In this document: piece after piece, positions 8,905 through 17,172 of the stretch | Layout of the letters: each line of letters starts with the position of its first letter | How positions within the stretch are numbered: position 1 is the first letter of the stretch | Translations under genes and position numbers: made by a program | The notes under the pieces: model-generated | The model's input: the letters and a program-made list of their open reading frames with translations, nothing else | Database searches by the model: none | What the model was told of the DNA's origin: nothing | NCBI GenBank assembly: GCA_963746185.1 | Contig: CAVVAE010000003.1 | Location: 24,477 to 88,476, forward strand | DNA: 64,000 bases | Direction of reading: 5' to 3' | From: CAVVAE01 sp963746185 | GTDB lineage: Bacteria; Actinomycetota; Actinomycetes; Propionibacteriales; Nocardioidaceae

Positions 8905-9822
8905 TTAGGCCACTCCGGCGAAGAGGTCAGACTCGAACCCGTCGACGACGTCAGCCGCTGAGCCCTTGACGAGGCGGTAGAACTCGGTGCCCCAGACTTC
9001 ATTCCCGATGTTGTTGGAGAGGGCGAAGAACGGGCCATCGACGGTGATCTGGGTGCTATGCGCACGCATGGCGGCAAGCTTTTGCTCGACGCGCTCACCT
9101 CCTTCGATCTTGGCGGAGATCAGCTCGTCGGGCGTGACGAACGGTGGCAACGGGCCATCAGGATCCATCCCCTCGAACGTCGTCACGTCACCCATGGCGC
9201 GCAGGTCGCGAAGGCCTTGACGCATCCGGCTCTCCGACATCGCCGTCCAGTAGATCTTCGGCACCTCCCAGGCCGGCCCGAGATCACGGCGATAGGGGTC
9301 GGCTCCGGCGAGCAGGCTGCCGTACATCGCCACTCGGTGGGCCTGAATGTGGTCAGGGTGACCGTAGCCACCGAACTCGTCGTACGTCACGAGCACCTGG
9401 GGTTTGACCTCACGGATGATCTCGACCAGGTGGTTGGACGCCTCGACGAGGTCGGCGGCCCAGAACGTGTCGGGGCGGATTTCGTCGGGAGGCTTAGCAC
9501 CCCACTCCCCCTCGGCCATTCCGGTGTCGCGGTATCGGCCCGGGCCGCCCAAGAAGCGGTAGTCGGTGACGCCGAGTTCGCGCATCGCGTCGTCGAGTTC
9601 TCCGATGCGGTGCTGACCAAGCTTGTCGTCCCGGTGTGAAGCCAGGTGCTCCAGCGTAGGGACGAGCACTTCACCTTCTTCGCCGAGCGTGCACGTGACG
9701 AGCGTGACGAGCGCACCTTCGGCGACGTACTTGGCCATCGATGCGCCATTGTTGATCGACTCGTCGTCAGGATGGGCGTGGACCAGGAGCATGCGCCGGT
9801 CAGGCAAGGTGTCGGCTGTCAT
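8905..9822 (-). CDS. mshB: Mycothiol deacetylase (GlcNAc-Ins deacetylase)
   Basis: 305 residues. MshB is a zinc LmbE-family enzyme that removes the acetyl group from N-acetyl-glucosaminyl-inositol in mycothiol synthesis. The metal site is seen in LVHAHPDDESINNG (His and Asp/Asp) and in GYGHPDHIQAHR (His). The family motif LGEEGEV also matches. Length fits the family. Mycothiol is confined to actinobacteria, so this gene is a strong marker for the origin of this part of the window. It is the first gene of a tight three-gene run with two envelope proteins. Confidence 0.95.
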   Translation of the reverse strand: MTADTLPDRRMLLVHAHPDDESINNGASMAKYVAEGALVTLVTCTLGEEGEVLVPTLEHLASHRDDKLGQHRIGELDDAMRELGVTDYRFLGGPGRYRDTGMAEGEWGAKPPDEIRPDTFWAADLVEASNHLVEIIREVKPQVLVTYDEFGGYGHPDHIQAHRVAMYGSLLAGADPYRRDLGPAWEVPKIYWTAMSESRMRQGLRDLRAMGDVTTFEGMDPDGPLPPFVTPDELISAKIEGGERVEQKLAAMRAHSTQITVDGPFFALSNNIGNEVWGTEFYRLVKGSAADVVDGFESDLFAGVA

Positions 9823-9932
9823 GGCGCCCAGCCTACGACCCGCCTTCTGCCATCGCGGTCAGCGACTCTGGCCGCCGGCCGCCGGCTCTGGCCTACGAGC
9901 GACGGTTGATTTGCCGGATGGGAAGATGAGGA

Positions 9933-10475
9933 ATGCGCAAAGTCGTGCTCTACCAACTGCTGTCATTGGACGGGGTCGCCGAGGAACCCAGCGATTGGAT
10001 GTTCGATGTCGACAGAACGATTTTCGACAACCTCGGCAACATCATCGCGACGCAGGACACCGTCCTCTTTGGCCGCAAGACCTACGACTATTGGGTCGAC
10101 TTCTGGCCGACCTCCGATGTGGAGCCGTTCGCAAGCTTCATCAACAACACACACAAGTACGTGTTCACCTCGAGCACCCCGACCCAGGAATGGGCGAACT
10201 CGACCATCGTCAACGACCCGCCCACCGAGTTCGTCGCCGACCTGAAGCAGCAGTCCGGAGGCGACGTGGGCGTGCATGGAAGCATCGCGCTGGCCCAATC
10301 GCTGCTTCGCGCCAACCTCATCGATGAGCTCCGACTGGTCGTGGCGCCGACGATCGCCAACAGCGGTCGACGACTGTTCGACAGTGACGACGCCCTTCGC
10401 AAGCTCGAGCTGCTCGAGAGCCGCACCACCGATGGTGGGTCGTTGCTGCTGACCTACCGAGTGAAACTGCCATGA
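9933..10475 (+). CDS. Dihydrofolate reductase family (RibD C-terminal-like) protein
   Basis: 180 residues. It begins MRKVVLYQLLSLDGVAEEPS, carries the nucleotide-binding FGRKTYDYW element, and has DVGVHGSIALAQSLLRANLI followed by DELRLVVAPTIANSGRRLF, all typical of the YyaP/YwjB and RibD reductase-like family. These proteins bind NADPH, but the substrate is usually unknown. True DHFR and RibG partners are absent. The stop overlaps the start of the next gene by ATGA, indicating a two-gene operon. Confidence 0.85.
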   Translation: MRKVVLYQLLSLDGVAEEPSDWMFDVDRTIFDNLGNIIATQDTVLFGRKTYDYWVDFWPTSDVEPFASFINNTHKYVFTSSTPTQEWANSTIVNDPPTEFVADLKQQSGGDVGVHGSIALAQSLLRANLIDELRLVVAPTIANSGRRLFDSDDALRKLELLESRTTDGGSLLLTYRVKLP

Positions 10476-11830
10476 CCGTCGCACCCAGTTTCCGGCTCGA
10501 CGACGAACAGTCGATTCGCGACCGGATGAGCGAGTTCTCCGTGCCCGGCCTGAGCATCGCGGTGATCGAGGCCGGCCAGGTTGTCGACCAACGCTCGTAC
10601 GGCGTCCGCACCACAGGTGATGACTCGCCCGTGACACCGACGACCCGGTTCCAGGCCTGCTCGATCAGCAAACCGGTGACCGTATTGGCGATGCTGCGGC
10701 TCGTCGAGCAGGGTCGGCTCGATCTCGACGCGGACGTCAACGACAGGCTCAAGTCCTGGCGGGTCCCAGCGAACGGTGGTTGGCAGCCACGAGTGACGCT
10801 CCGCCATCTCGCCAGCCACTCGGCCGGGCTGACGGCGCACGGTTTCCCCGGCTACCCGCGCGGCACCACAGTCCCCAACCTTGTGGAGGTGCTGTCCGGC
10901 ATCTCGCCGGCGAACACAGAAGGCGTCCGGGTGGACATCGTCCCCGGCGTGCAGTTCCGTTACTCCGGCGGCGGAACGACCGTGATGCAGTTGCTGCTGG
11001 AGGATTCCACCGGTATGCCGATCGCCGACCTCCTGCGCGAGCTGGTCCTCGAGCCGCTCGCGATGGAACACAGCGGCTACGAGCAGCCGCTCCCTCAGGC
11101 GTGGCACGACGACGCCGCCACAGCGCATGACATCGACGGTCGCCCGATCGAGGGAGAATGGCACGTCTATCCCGAGCAGGGTGCTGCGGGCCTCTGGACC
11201 ACGCCGTCCGACCTGGCAAGCTTCGCCATGGCGATCCAGGACGCCGCCGCGGGGAACGACGGTGCACTCATCTCGGCCGGGATGGCGGAGCAGATGCTGA
11301 CGCCGCAGACGCCGCCGGCACCCGGGGCAGAGCGGATCGGCGGCCTCAACGCGGTGGGGCTCGGGCCGTTTGTGCGCTGGGTTGACGGCCGAACGACGTA
11401 CTTCGGCCACAGCGGAAGCAACGAAGGCTTCCGCTGCCACCTGATGGCTCACCGCGACGAGGGGATCGGTGCCGCCGTCATGACGAATGGCGACGGAGCA
11501 GCCCCGTTGATCATCGAGGCGTTCGACGCCATCGCGGCAGCGCAGGGCTGGGACGGCTACAGCACCGAGCCGATGGATGCGCTGCCACCCAAGGGGAACG
11601 CCCTCGACCAGTTCACCGGCAGCTACTCACTGCCAACGGGTACGCCGGTCGACGTGCACCGTAGTGGCGACCACCTCAACGTCGTGATCGGCGACCAACC
11701 CGCGTTGGCGTTCTTTCCGCGTGATGCGACCACGATCGCAGCGCAGCTGGCCGATGCCACGTTGACCAAGTCCGACGACGGCTTCGTGTTGCACCAGAGC
11801 GGCACGGACACGCCTTGTCGACGGGTGTGA
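10472..11830 (+). CDS. Serine hydrolase of the beta-lactamase class C / esterase group
   Basis: 452 residues with no obvious signal peptide, so probably cytosolic. The serine nucleophile and lysine are in CSISKPVT (SxxK). The tyrosine motif is in FRYSGGGTTV (YSG in place of YSN). The third motif is FGHSGSNEGF (HxG). A C-terminal domain of about 90 residues (from FTGSYSLPTG) is the DUF3471-like extension seen in many of these enzymes. It may act as an esterase or D-aminopeptidase rather than a true beta-lactamase. It is cotranscribed with the reductase family gene through a 4-base overlap. Confidence 0.88.
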   Translation: MTVAPSFRLDDEQSIRDRMSEFSVPGLSIAVIEAGQVVDQRSYGVRTTGDDSPVTPTTRFQACSISKPVTVLAMLRLVEQGRLDLDADVNDRLKSWRVPANGGWQPRVTLRHLASHSAGLTAHGFPGYPRGTTVPNLVEVLSGISPANTEGVRVDIVPGVQFRYSGGGTTVMQLLLEDSTGMPIADLLRELVLEPLAMEHSGYEQPLPQAWHDDAATAHDIDGRPIEGEWHVYPEQGAAGLWTTPSDLASFAMAIQDAAAGNDGALISAGMAEQMLTPQTPPAPGAERIGGLNAVGLGPFVRWVDGRTTYFGHSGSNEGFRCHLMAHRDEGIGAAVMTNGDGAAPLIIEAFDAIAAAQGWDGYSTEPMDALPPKGNALDQFTGSYSLPTGTPVDVHRSGDHLNVVIGDQPALAFFPRDATTIAAQLADATLTKSDDGFVLHQSGTDTPCRRV

Positions 11831-11852
11831 ACGCGTCAAGAGTGGTGGCAGA

Positions 11853-11872
11853 CTAGTTCGCGATCGAACTAG
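11853..11872. promoter_or_regulatory. Palindromic operator upstream of marR
   Basis: CTAGTTCGCGATCGAACTAG has perfect 8-base arms around a 4-base centre and lies 20 bases before the MarR-family gene. A closely matching 20-mer occurs at 13046-13065 (16 of 20 bases identical). Binding by the MarR protein, giving autoregulation, is inferred. Confidence 0.75.
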
Positions 11873-11892
11873 CCGAGGCTGGAGGTAGAGAC

Positions 11893-12399
11893 ATGACGGC
11901 CGCAGCCCACCCTGATCCCAGCCACCTCGTAGTGGATCAGCCGGGTGCCAACGTCGCGCTCGACCTATTCGTGCTCCACCAGCATCTCGGCGCCCTCCTG
12001 GACGTGGCCTTCGCCGACACAGGGGTCACGCCGTCGCAGTACCCCGTCTACTCCCAGCTCGGGCGAGGCACGTCGACTCCCGGCCAGATCGGTACCACGC
12101 TGGGTCTGCGTCCCGGCACGCTCTCCGGATACCTCTCGGCGATGGAAACTCGCGGCCACGTTGCCAGAGTCCGCAACGAGCACGATGGTCGGTCGCACAT
12201 GATCGCCCTTACGGAAACCGGAAAAGAGCAGTTGCGGGTGTGCCGACTGCGGATGCGACGCGCGTTGAAGGCCCTCAACACCCGCCTCGGATCCGCAGAG
12301 CAGGTCGACGCTGTTCGCCTGACCCTGGGCCAGCTCGACCAGGCGATCCTGGCCGCCACGACGGGACTGCAGGAGCGATCACGGTCGAGTGAGACGTGA
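11893..12399 (+). CDS. MarR family transcriptional regulator
   Basis: 168 residues with a winged helix-turn-helix: STPGQIGTTLGLRPGTLSGY is the recognition region and ARVRNEHDGRSHMIALTETG is the wing, with the DxR of the family. MarR proteins are dimers that bind palindromes near their own promoter and release DNA on binding a small phenolic or similar ligand. The gene has a near-perfect palindrome 20 bases upstream. Its 3' end overlaps by 21 bases the 3' end of the convergent membrane-protein gene, whose promoter carries the second copy of the palindrome. I infer that it controls both. Confidence 0.92.
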   Translation: MTAAAHPDPSHLVVDQPGANVALDLFVLHQHLGALLDVAFADTGVTPSQYPVYSQLGRGTSTPGQIGTTLGLRPGTLSGYLSAMETRGHVARVRNEHDGRSHMIALTETGKEQLRVCRLRMRRALKALNTRLGSAEQVDAVRLTLGQLDQAILAATTGLQERSRSSET

Positions 12400-12957
12400 C
12401 CTGCGGCGCCTGGAGCCGATCCTCCCCCACGGTTTGAAGACGCCAAGCACGGTGGCGAACGACAAGGCGATCAGCGACACGGCGGGCGGGAAGAACAGCG
12501 TGGACATGTCCCGCGTTGACGTCTCGCCGGCCAGCAGGTCGCTGCCGTGCTCTCCCACGTCGCCCATCCCGGGGCGCAGCACGACGACAATCAGTGTGCA
12601 GAGCACGAGATTGAGGACCAGCTTCACCGCGACCCACCAGTACCGCAGCAGACCCCACTTGCTGCCCCAGCCGAGGACGACACCGGTCGCCAGGCAGACC
12701 AGTCCGGCAGCCAGCATCGGCCAGACCACAAAGAGGGATAGCGCCCGGTAGGCGACCCCCTTGACCGCTGGGTCGTCGCTGAACCAGCCGGTGAACACGA
12801 GGACGGCGACGATGACATCGACCCCGATCCAGATGCCGCCGGACAAGATGTGCAGCGCGAGGGTCGTCTTGCGTAGCCGAGCGCCCAACCGGCGTTCCCG
12901 CCGAACGGGAACATCGACGGTGGACCGGGTTGGCGTGGCGATGGTCTTTGAGCTCAT
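12379..12957 (-). CDS. Four-helix integral membrane protein (DUF2269-like)
   Basis: 192 residues. The ATG at 12957 has a strong GGGAG site 5 bases upstream; a longer reading from TTG at 13044 is less likely. After a basic cytosolic start there are about four membrane helices: LALHILSGGIWIGVDVIVAV, LSLFVVWPMLAAGLVCLATG, VAVKLVLNLVLCTLIVVVL and PAVSLIALSFATVLGVF. The LHILSG-type His near the first helix and the overall layout resemble DUF2269 membrane proteins. No function is known. The promoter region contains a copy of the MarR operator. Confidence 0.75.
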   Translation of the reverse strand: MSSKTIATPTRSTVDVPVRRERRLGARLRKTTLALHILSGGIWIGVDVIVAVLVFTGWFSDDPAVKGVAYRALSLFVVWPMLAAGLVCLATGVVLGWGSKWGLLRYWWVAVKLVLNLVLCTLIVVVLRPGMGDVGEHGSDLLAGETSTRDMSTLFFPPAVSLIALSFATVLGVFKPWGRIGSRRRRSRLTRP

Positions 12958-13045
12958 GGCTCCCACCTCTCCCTTGGTGACGACGGCGATGGCGTCGTGG
13001 TGCGCTCCCATGGGTGTGCCCTGCTCTGTCAGGGTCTCACTCAAT

Positions 13046-13065
13046 CTATTTCGTGATCAAACTAA
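13046..13065. promoter_or_regulatory. Second MarR-type operator in membrane protein / SDR divergon
   Basis: CTATTTCGTGATCAAACTAA matches the palindrome at 11853-11872 at 16 of 20 positions, with the differences placed symmetrically. It lies in the 162-base region between a minus-strand membrane protein gene and a plus-strand SDR gene, so one site could control both. Confidence 0.7.
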
Positions 13066-13119
13066 AACTCAAGGTCCGGAATCGCAGGTTCCGATGTTGG
13101 CCAGTGCTTTACTGACGGC

Positions 13120-14067
13120 ATGACGCAAGACGCAGCACCGGCGCCACCGTCATTGACGGGGAAGGTCGCACTCGTGGCTGGCGCCACTCGCGGCGCAGGA
13201 CGTGCGATTGCCGTGGAACTCGCACGCGCAGGCGCCTATGTCTACGCCACCGGACGGAGCTCAAGAGCGACCGGCCCTTCGGACATGGAACGCCCGGAAG
13301 TCATCGAAGAGACCGGCGAACTGATGATCGCTGCAGGCGGCGATGGCGCTGCGATCCGAGTGGACCATCTCGAGGAGTCCGAAGTTGTCGGGCTCCGCGA
13401 GCGCATCACTTCCGAACACGGACGGCTCGACGTACTCGTCAACGACATCTTCGGGGGCGGAAAGTTCACCCAGTGGGAGCGGAAGGTGTGGGAGCACGAC
13501 ATCGATGCGGGCTTCTACATGCTGCGGATGGGTCTGCATACGCACCTGATCAACATTCGGCACCTGGTGCCTCTCATGCTCGAGCATCCTGACGGCCTGG
13601 TCATCGAGGTGACTGACGGAACCTCGGAGTACAACGCTGACTTCAGGCGAGACGTGGGCTTCTACTACGACCTCGTCAAAGCCGGCGTCGAACGCATCAC
13701 CGCGGGACTTGCCACCGAGTTCGACATTGCCGGCGAGCAATGCACCGCGGTGGCCGTGACACCCGGGTGGATGCGGTCGGAGTCGATGCTTGAGCAGTTT
13801 GGTGTTACCGAGGACAACTGGCGCGATGCGTGCGCGAAAGTGCCTGGGTTCGACATCTCGGAGTCCCCCGCGTTCGTCGGCCGTGGCATCGCAGCCCTCG
13901 CCGCAGACCCCGACCGGCACGCCTTCGCCGGCCAGGTGGTGTCTTCGGCACTGCTCGCGCGAATCTACGGGCATACGGACTTGGATGGTTCTCGACCCGA
14001 CGTGTGGCTGCAGCACGCCGAACAGGTGCGACTCGGCAAGGACAGAAACGCCCTCGGGTACCGCTGA
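13120..14067 (+). CDS. Short-chain dehydrogenase/reductase
   Basis: 315 residues. Rossmann motif AGATRGAGRAIAVELARAGA is at the N-terminus. The substrate loop has VLVNDIFGGGKF in place of the classical NNAG. The catalytic Tyr and Lys are in FYYDLVKAGVERI, with Ser/Thr candidates in VTDGTSEYN. It resembles the long DHRS1-like branch of SDRs with unknown substrates. The start ATG is 55 bases from the palindrome at 13046-13065, so control by the neighbouring MarR protein is likely. A hairpin follows the stop directly. Confidence 0.88.
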   Translation: MTQDAAPAPPSLTGKVALVAGATRGAGRAIAVELARAGAYVYATGRSSRATGPSDMERPEVIEETGELMIAAGGDGAAIRVDHLEESEVVGLRERITSEHGRLDVLVNDIFGGGKFTQWERKVWEHDIDAGFYMLRMGLHTHLINIRHLVPLMLEHPDGLVIEVTDGTSEYNADFRRDVGFYYDLVKAGVERITAGLATEFDIAGEQCTAVAVTPGWMRSESMLEQFGVTEDNWRDACAKVPGFDISESPAFVGRGIAALAADPDRHAFAGQVVSSALLARIYGHTDLDGSRPDVWLQHAEQVRLGKDRNALGYR

Positions 14068-14095
14068 GCGGGCCGGGGAGACTCCCGCGACCCGC
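14068..14095. terminator. Hairpin between convergent SDR and DoxX genes
   Basis: GCGGG...GGGA...TCCC...CCCGC forms a stem with a small bulge directly after the SDR stop codon and 14 bases from the DoxX stop. There is no T-run, but the position between two convergent genes supports a bidirectional terminator. Confidence 0.5.
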
Positions 14096-14108
14096 CCAAC
14101 GTGAACTC

Positions 14109-14639
14109 TCACGACCGCGCTTTCCCGTCAGCAGGCAAGACATACCTCGCGCCCAGGGCGCGGGCACCGACCACCAAGCCGGCGGCGGCGAGCACGATGT
14201 CCTTGAGCACGTACTGCGCCTCGAGCGTGGGCAGGTACCCAGGGAAGAGGTCGCCGAAGAACAACACGACCGGCGACATGATTCCGACCAGAGATCCGGC
14301 GAGGACGACTAACCCTGCTCGCAGTCCGATCCCCGTGAGCAGCGTCAGCCCGATGAAGCACTCGAGCAGAGCGGTCATCAGGACTGCTGCCGTCCCGGAG
14401 ATCACGCCAAGTGTCAACGTGTCGATCGTCCGCATGACGAGAGCCTCCGCCGGAGAGGCACCTGGAAAGAACTTGAGAATTCCGAAGCCCAGGAAGACCA
14501 AGCCAAGGCTGACCCGAAGCGCCGTGACGCTGTGGGCGGCCAGCCATTTCGCCGTGATGTCCATGAGGTTGGCGGCGATGCGCCGCTCGGCAGGTTGATG
14601 CGCTTGGTTCTGCCGGCGAACCGTGGTGGTGACACTCAT
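14109..14639 (-). CDS. DoxX family membrane protein
   Basis: 176 residues from ATG 14639, which has AAGGAG at 6-base spacing; the longer open frame lacks such a site. Four membrane helices follow a cytosolic start: VTALRVSLGLVFLGFGILKF, GVISGTAAVLMTALLECFIG, LRAGLVVLAGSLVGIMSPVV, and DIVLAAAGLVVGARAL. FGILKFFPG is the DoxX family signature after helix 1. Actinobacterial members (for example the MRC complex DoxX) take part in redox stress control, but many are uncharacterised. It stands alone between convergent neighbours. Confidence 0.8.
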   Translation of the reverse strand: MSVTTTVRRQNQAHQPAERRIAANLMDITAKWLAAHSVTALRVSLGLVFLGFGILKFFPGASPAEALVMRTIDTLTLGVISGTAAVLMTALLECFIGLTLLTGIGLRAGLVVLAGSLVGIMSPVVLFFGDLFPGYLPTLEAQYVLKDIVLAAAGLVVGARALGARYVLPADGKARS

Positions 14640-14850
14640 GATGAACTCCTTGCGTCCGGGGTCCCCCTTGAACCCTTCGGACTCCGACAATTCCGAGGTA
14701 TGGAGTTCAAAACGTCCGCCGACCAACGTCATCCTCCCTGCGCGAGCTGCCGCAGCTCGGGCTGCGCGCTACGCCGCTCGACGTACGTCCATCTGCGATG
14801 GCGCGCGCGAAGACTGGGCGAACCGAGGGCCTTCGTAAGCCTGGCTGCCG

Positions 14851-15150
14851 TCAGTCCTTGCGTCGCGGGGCGTTGGGCAGATCTGGTGGCGGCACGTCGG
14901 CGTCCGGATCCGTGACCGCGGCATTGCTCGTCAACGGATCCACCTCTTCGACCCAGGCATCGATGTCTTCGACCAGCTCTCGCACGTCAGCAGCCGGAGC
15001 GTCGGTGTGCACGACGTACACGATCGCCTCGCCGTCGTCGTCACCAGCGAACCGCTCCCGACTTGCACCAGCGGCGAACCCGGCGATCAGCAACGTGTCG
15101 ACGAGACTGTCGGCGTCGTCCGACTCGTGAAACGTCACGCGGAGTGGCAT
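14851..15150 (-). CDS. Small acidic conserved hypothetical protein
   Basis: 99 residues, starting MPLRVTFHESDDADSLVDTL. It looks like a small ferredoxin-fold or ACT-like alpha/beta domain of about 75 residues (VIYVVHTD-like strand, then a helix VRELVEDIDAWVEEVD) with a Pro-rich tail. No catalytic motif is visible. I do not recognise a named family. It may be cotranscribed with the Nudix-kinase gene upstream (64 bases away). Confidence 0.65.
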   Translation of the reverse strand: MPLRVTFHESDDADSLVDTLLIAGFAAGASRERFAGDDDGEAIVYVVHTDAPAADVRELVEDIDAWVEEVDPLTSNAAVTDPDADVPPPDLPNAPRRKD

Positions 15151-15213
15151 CGCTCCTCCTCAGCTGAGTGATCGCGGGAACTTCACCCGCGAGACTAGCG
15201 GCGGAAGCCCGCG

Positions 15214-16353
15214 CTACAGCAAGGCCCTGATGGCAGGCACCCGACCACGCAGCGCGTCGAGGGACTTCGCGGTGTACAAGGGTGCGCCGATCTTCTCGAG
15301 GTTGACCATCCCGGGGTCTCCGGCGGCTGCCCCGTCCACCATCACCCGGATCGAGCGCTCGATCCGAGCCACGACGGCGTCGAGGATCTCTCTCGCCGAG
15401 ACATTTCCGCCGTAGGCGACCGTCATCACCTCGAGCCGATGGGCGCTCACGTCTGCCGGAAGGTCATCGTGCAGGGCCACCCAGTTCCACGCGGCGAAAG
15501 CCAGGTCGTCGAGTGGCTTGCCTGGCCCAGCCAGGTCCCAGTCGTACACACCGACCACCCGTTCGCCGTCTGCGGAGGTGCTCACGGCCACGTTGTACGG
15601 CGCGAAGTCGTGGTGGCAGATGATCTCGTCCTCCGCGAGAGGTCGGTGGACACTACGCCACGGTCCCTCGCCCCGAAAACTGACGACGGCATCGTGGTAG
15701 CGGCGCAGCCAACGCATCGCGTCGATGAGAAGTGGTTCAGGCTGAACGGTATGCATCTCGGGAACACTGCCCGGCAGATAGGTCAGGACTTCTCGTCCTT
15801 CGCTGTCGATTCCGAGCACTCGGGGCACCTCAGCCAGGCCCGCCGCGTCGAGATGGGCGAGCAAGGCGTGGACGGAGTCGCTCCAAGGTCCGATCGCGCG
15901 ACGTACGGTTCGGCCGATTCGCATGGCACCGCCGACGTTGCCGCCAGGCAGCCGGTGCCCATCGAGCAGGAGAGTCCGCAGCTCGCCGAGAAACGGCCGG
16001 TCTGCCGGCAGCCAGTCCACGTCCCCGATGTCCTCTGGCCCGAGCCAGCGCAGCGCGTCGTGTTCCGTAGGAGTCGGTTCGCCGTCAATCAGCCGGGCCA
16101 CGTGGACGGTCAGCTCATAGCCAGGCTTGATCAGTGCCCGCCCAGCCAACGAGCCCACGACTTCGACCGTGCACGACAACTCCTCGCGGATCTCGCGCAC
16201 GACCGCCTCGGCAGCGGTCTCTCCGGTGTCGATCTTGCCGCCCGGAAGCTCCCAGCCACCTGACACGTCTGACGGGTAGACGCGCCGCGCGGCGAGCACC
16301 CGGCCTGCGTGCACGACCGCAGCCGCGGCCACCTCTACGTTCGGTTCAGCCAC
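15214..16353 (-). CDS. Fusion of Nudix hydrolase and APH-type phosphotransferase
   Basis: About 379 residues from GTG 16353 (a TTG at 16383 would add ten). Residues 1-125 are a MutT-like Nudix domain with an intact Nudix box: GGKIDTGETAAEAVVREIRE followed by EL. Residues 150-379 are an aminoglycoside/choline-kinase-like fold: the catalytic loop is CHHDFAPYNV (HxDxxxxN), and the metal-binding loop is VYDWDLAGPGKPLDD. Each is a known family on its own. The single-chain fusion suggests a phosphorylated product or nucleotide that is handled by both halves. The substrate is unknown, and drug resistance should not be assumed. Confidence 0.85.
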   Translation of the reverse strand: MAEPNVEVAAAAVVHAGRVLAARRVYPSDVSGGWELPGGKIDTGETAAEAVVREIREELSCTVEVVGSLAGRALIKPGYELTVHVARLIDGEPTPTEHDALRWLGPEDIGDVDWLPADRPFLGELRTLLLDGHRLPGGNVGGAMRIGRTVRRAIGPWSDSVHALLAHLDAAGLAEVPRVLGIDSEGREVLTYLPGSVPEMHTVQPEPLLIDAMRWLRRYHDAVVSFRGEGPWRSVHRPLAEDEIICHHDFAPYNVAVSTSADGERVVGVYDWDLAGPGKPLDDLAFAAWNWVALHDDLPADVSAHRLEVMTVAYGGNVSAREILDAVVARIERSIRVMVDGAAAGDPGMVNLEKIGAPLYTAKSLDALRGRVPAIRALL

Positions 16354-16412
16354 GACACGCAGCCTCGCACACCAGGATTCCAAGGATTCGCGCGAAGCTG
16401 ACGAGGCAACTG

Positions 16413-17009
16413 CTACTGATCGCGGGTGGCGATGCCGGGGTAGTTGGTGACAAGGCCAGCGAGGTCGTAGGTCAGCTCACATTCGAAGTTGAACGTCGGA
16501 GATTCGTAGTGAAAGACGAGATTTTGCTCGCTCGTGTCGGTGAGTGTGTATCGCTGGTCAAGCCGCTCTACGCGAAGATCGTCGGCCCGGACGAATACGG
16601 CCGGGACTTCTACTGTCTCGTCTGCGACGAACGGGATGCGGTGAACGGGGAGGGTGTTAGTGACGGCCGATGACTCGAAGTCAACGTCCTCACATCCGTC
16701 AAGCTCGGGTCTGCGGACGCCATCAACGATCCATCGATGACCGTCAACGCGCTCAAGCGACAGGATCCGCACTCCCTTGGCGGTGGAGTTCATGGCCTGC
16801 ACGGTCTGGGTGCGCCATTGAACGTCAACCTCGACCTCGTAACCGACTGTCCACAGTGACTGGTCTTCTCGGGCTGTCGTGTGACCACGGAGACAGTGCC
16901 GCTCGCCGTGGACCTCGACGAAGAGCACTTCAAATCCTGTGCGCACTCCGATGTGATTCCAGGCGGCCCTCGCCGGCATTGGCGCAAGCTGCAGCATCTT
17001 TCTGACCAT
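16413..17009 (-). CDS. Putative glycolipid-binding protein (PF06475 type)
   Basis: About 198 residues from ATG 17009; ATG 16979 is an alternative. The chain matches the actinobacterial putative glycolipid-binding family: GYEVEVDVQWRTQTVQ, then VDGHRWIVDGVRRPELDGCE and DVDFESSAVTNTLPVHRIPF, an ERLDQRYTLTD segment, and an ending close to LVTNYPG. Proteins of this family have a beta-barrel-like fold and are related to a lipid-binding protein of Pseudomonas and mycobacteria. There is no signal peptide. Role and ligand are not defined. The gene stands alone before a sigma factor gene on the other strand. Confidence 0.72.
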   Translation of the reverse strand: MVRKMLQLAPMPARAAWNHIGVRTGFEVLFVEVHGERHCLRGHTTAREDQSLWTVGYEVEVDVQWRTQTVQAMNSTAKGVRILSLERVDGHRWIVDGVRRPELDGCEDVDFESSAVTNTLPVHRIPFVADETVEVPAVFVRADDLRVERLDQRYTLTDTSEQNLVFHYESPTFNFECELTYDLAGLVTNYPGIATRDQ

Positions 17010-17172
17010 AAAGGATCGATCCATCCGTCGTCGTGTCATCTGCAACCAGCTCTTGGTGCGCCTCGCGGATCCCGCAGCCTCGCACACGCTCCAAGAAAGA
17101 AGTCAGCGAATTCCGGGAACTCATGATGGGCTCCGGACATAGGTAGGTGTGAAGCCACTCGAGGGGATGCAC

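Noticed and set aside
10472..11830. Calling the serine hydrolase an antibiotic resistance beta-lactamase
   Set aside because: It lacks a signal peptide and the canonical YxN and KTG-type motifs. The esterase/peptidase group is more likely.
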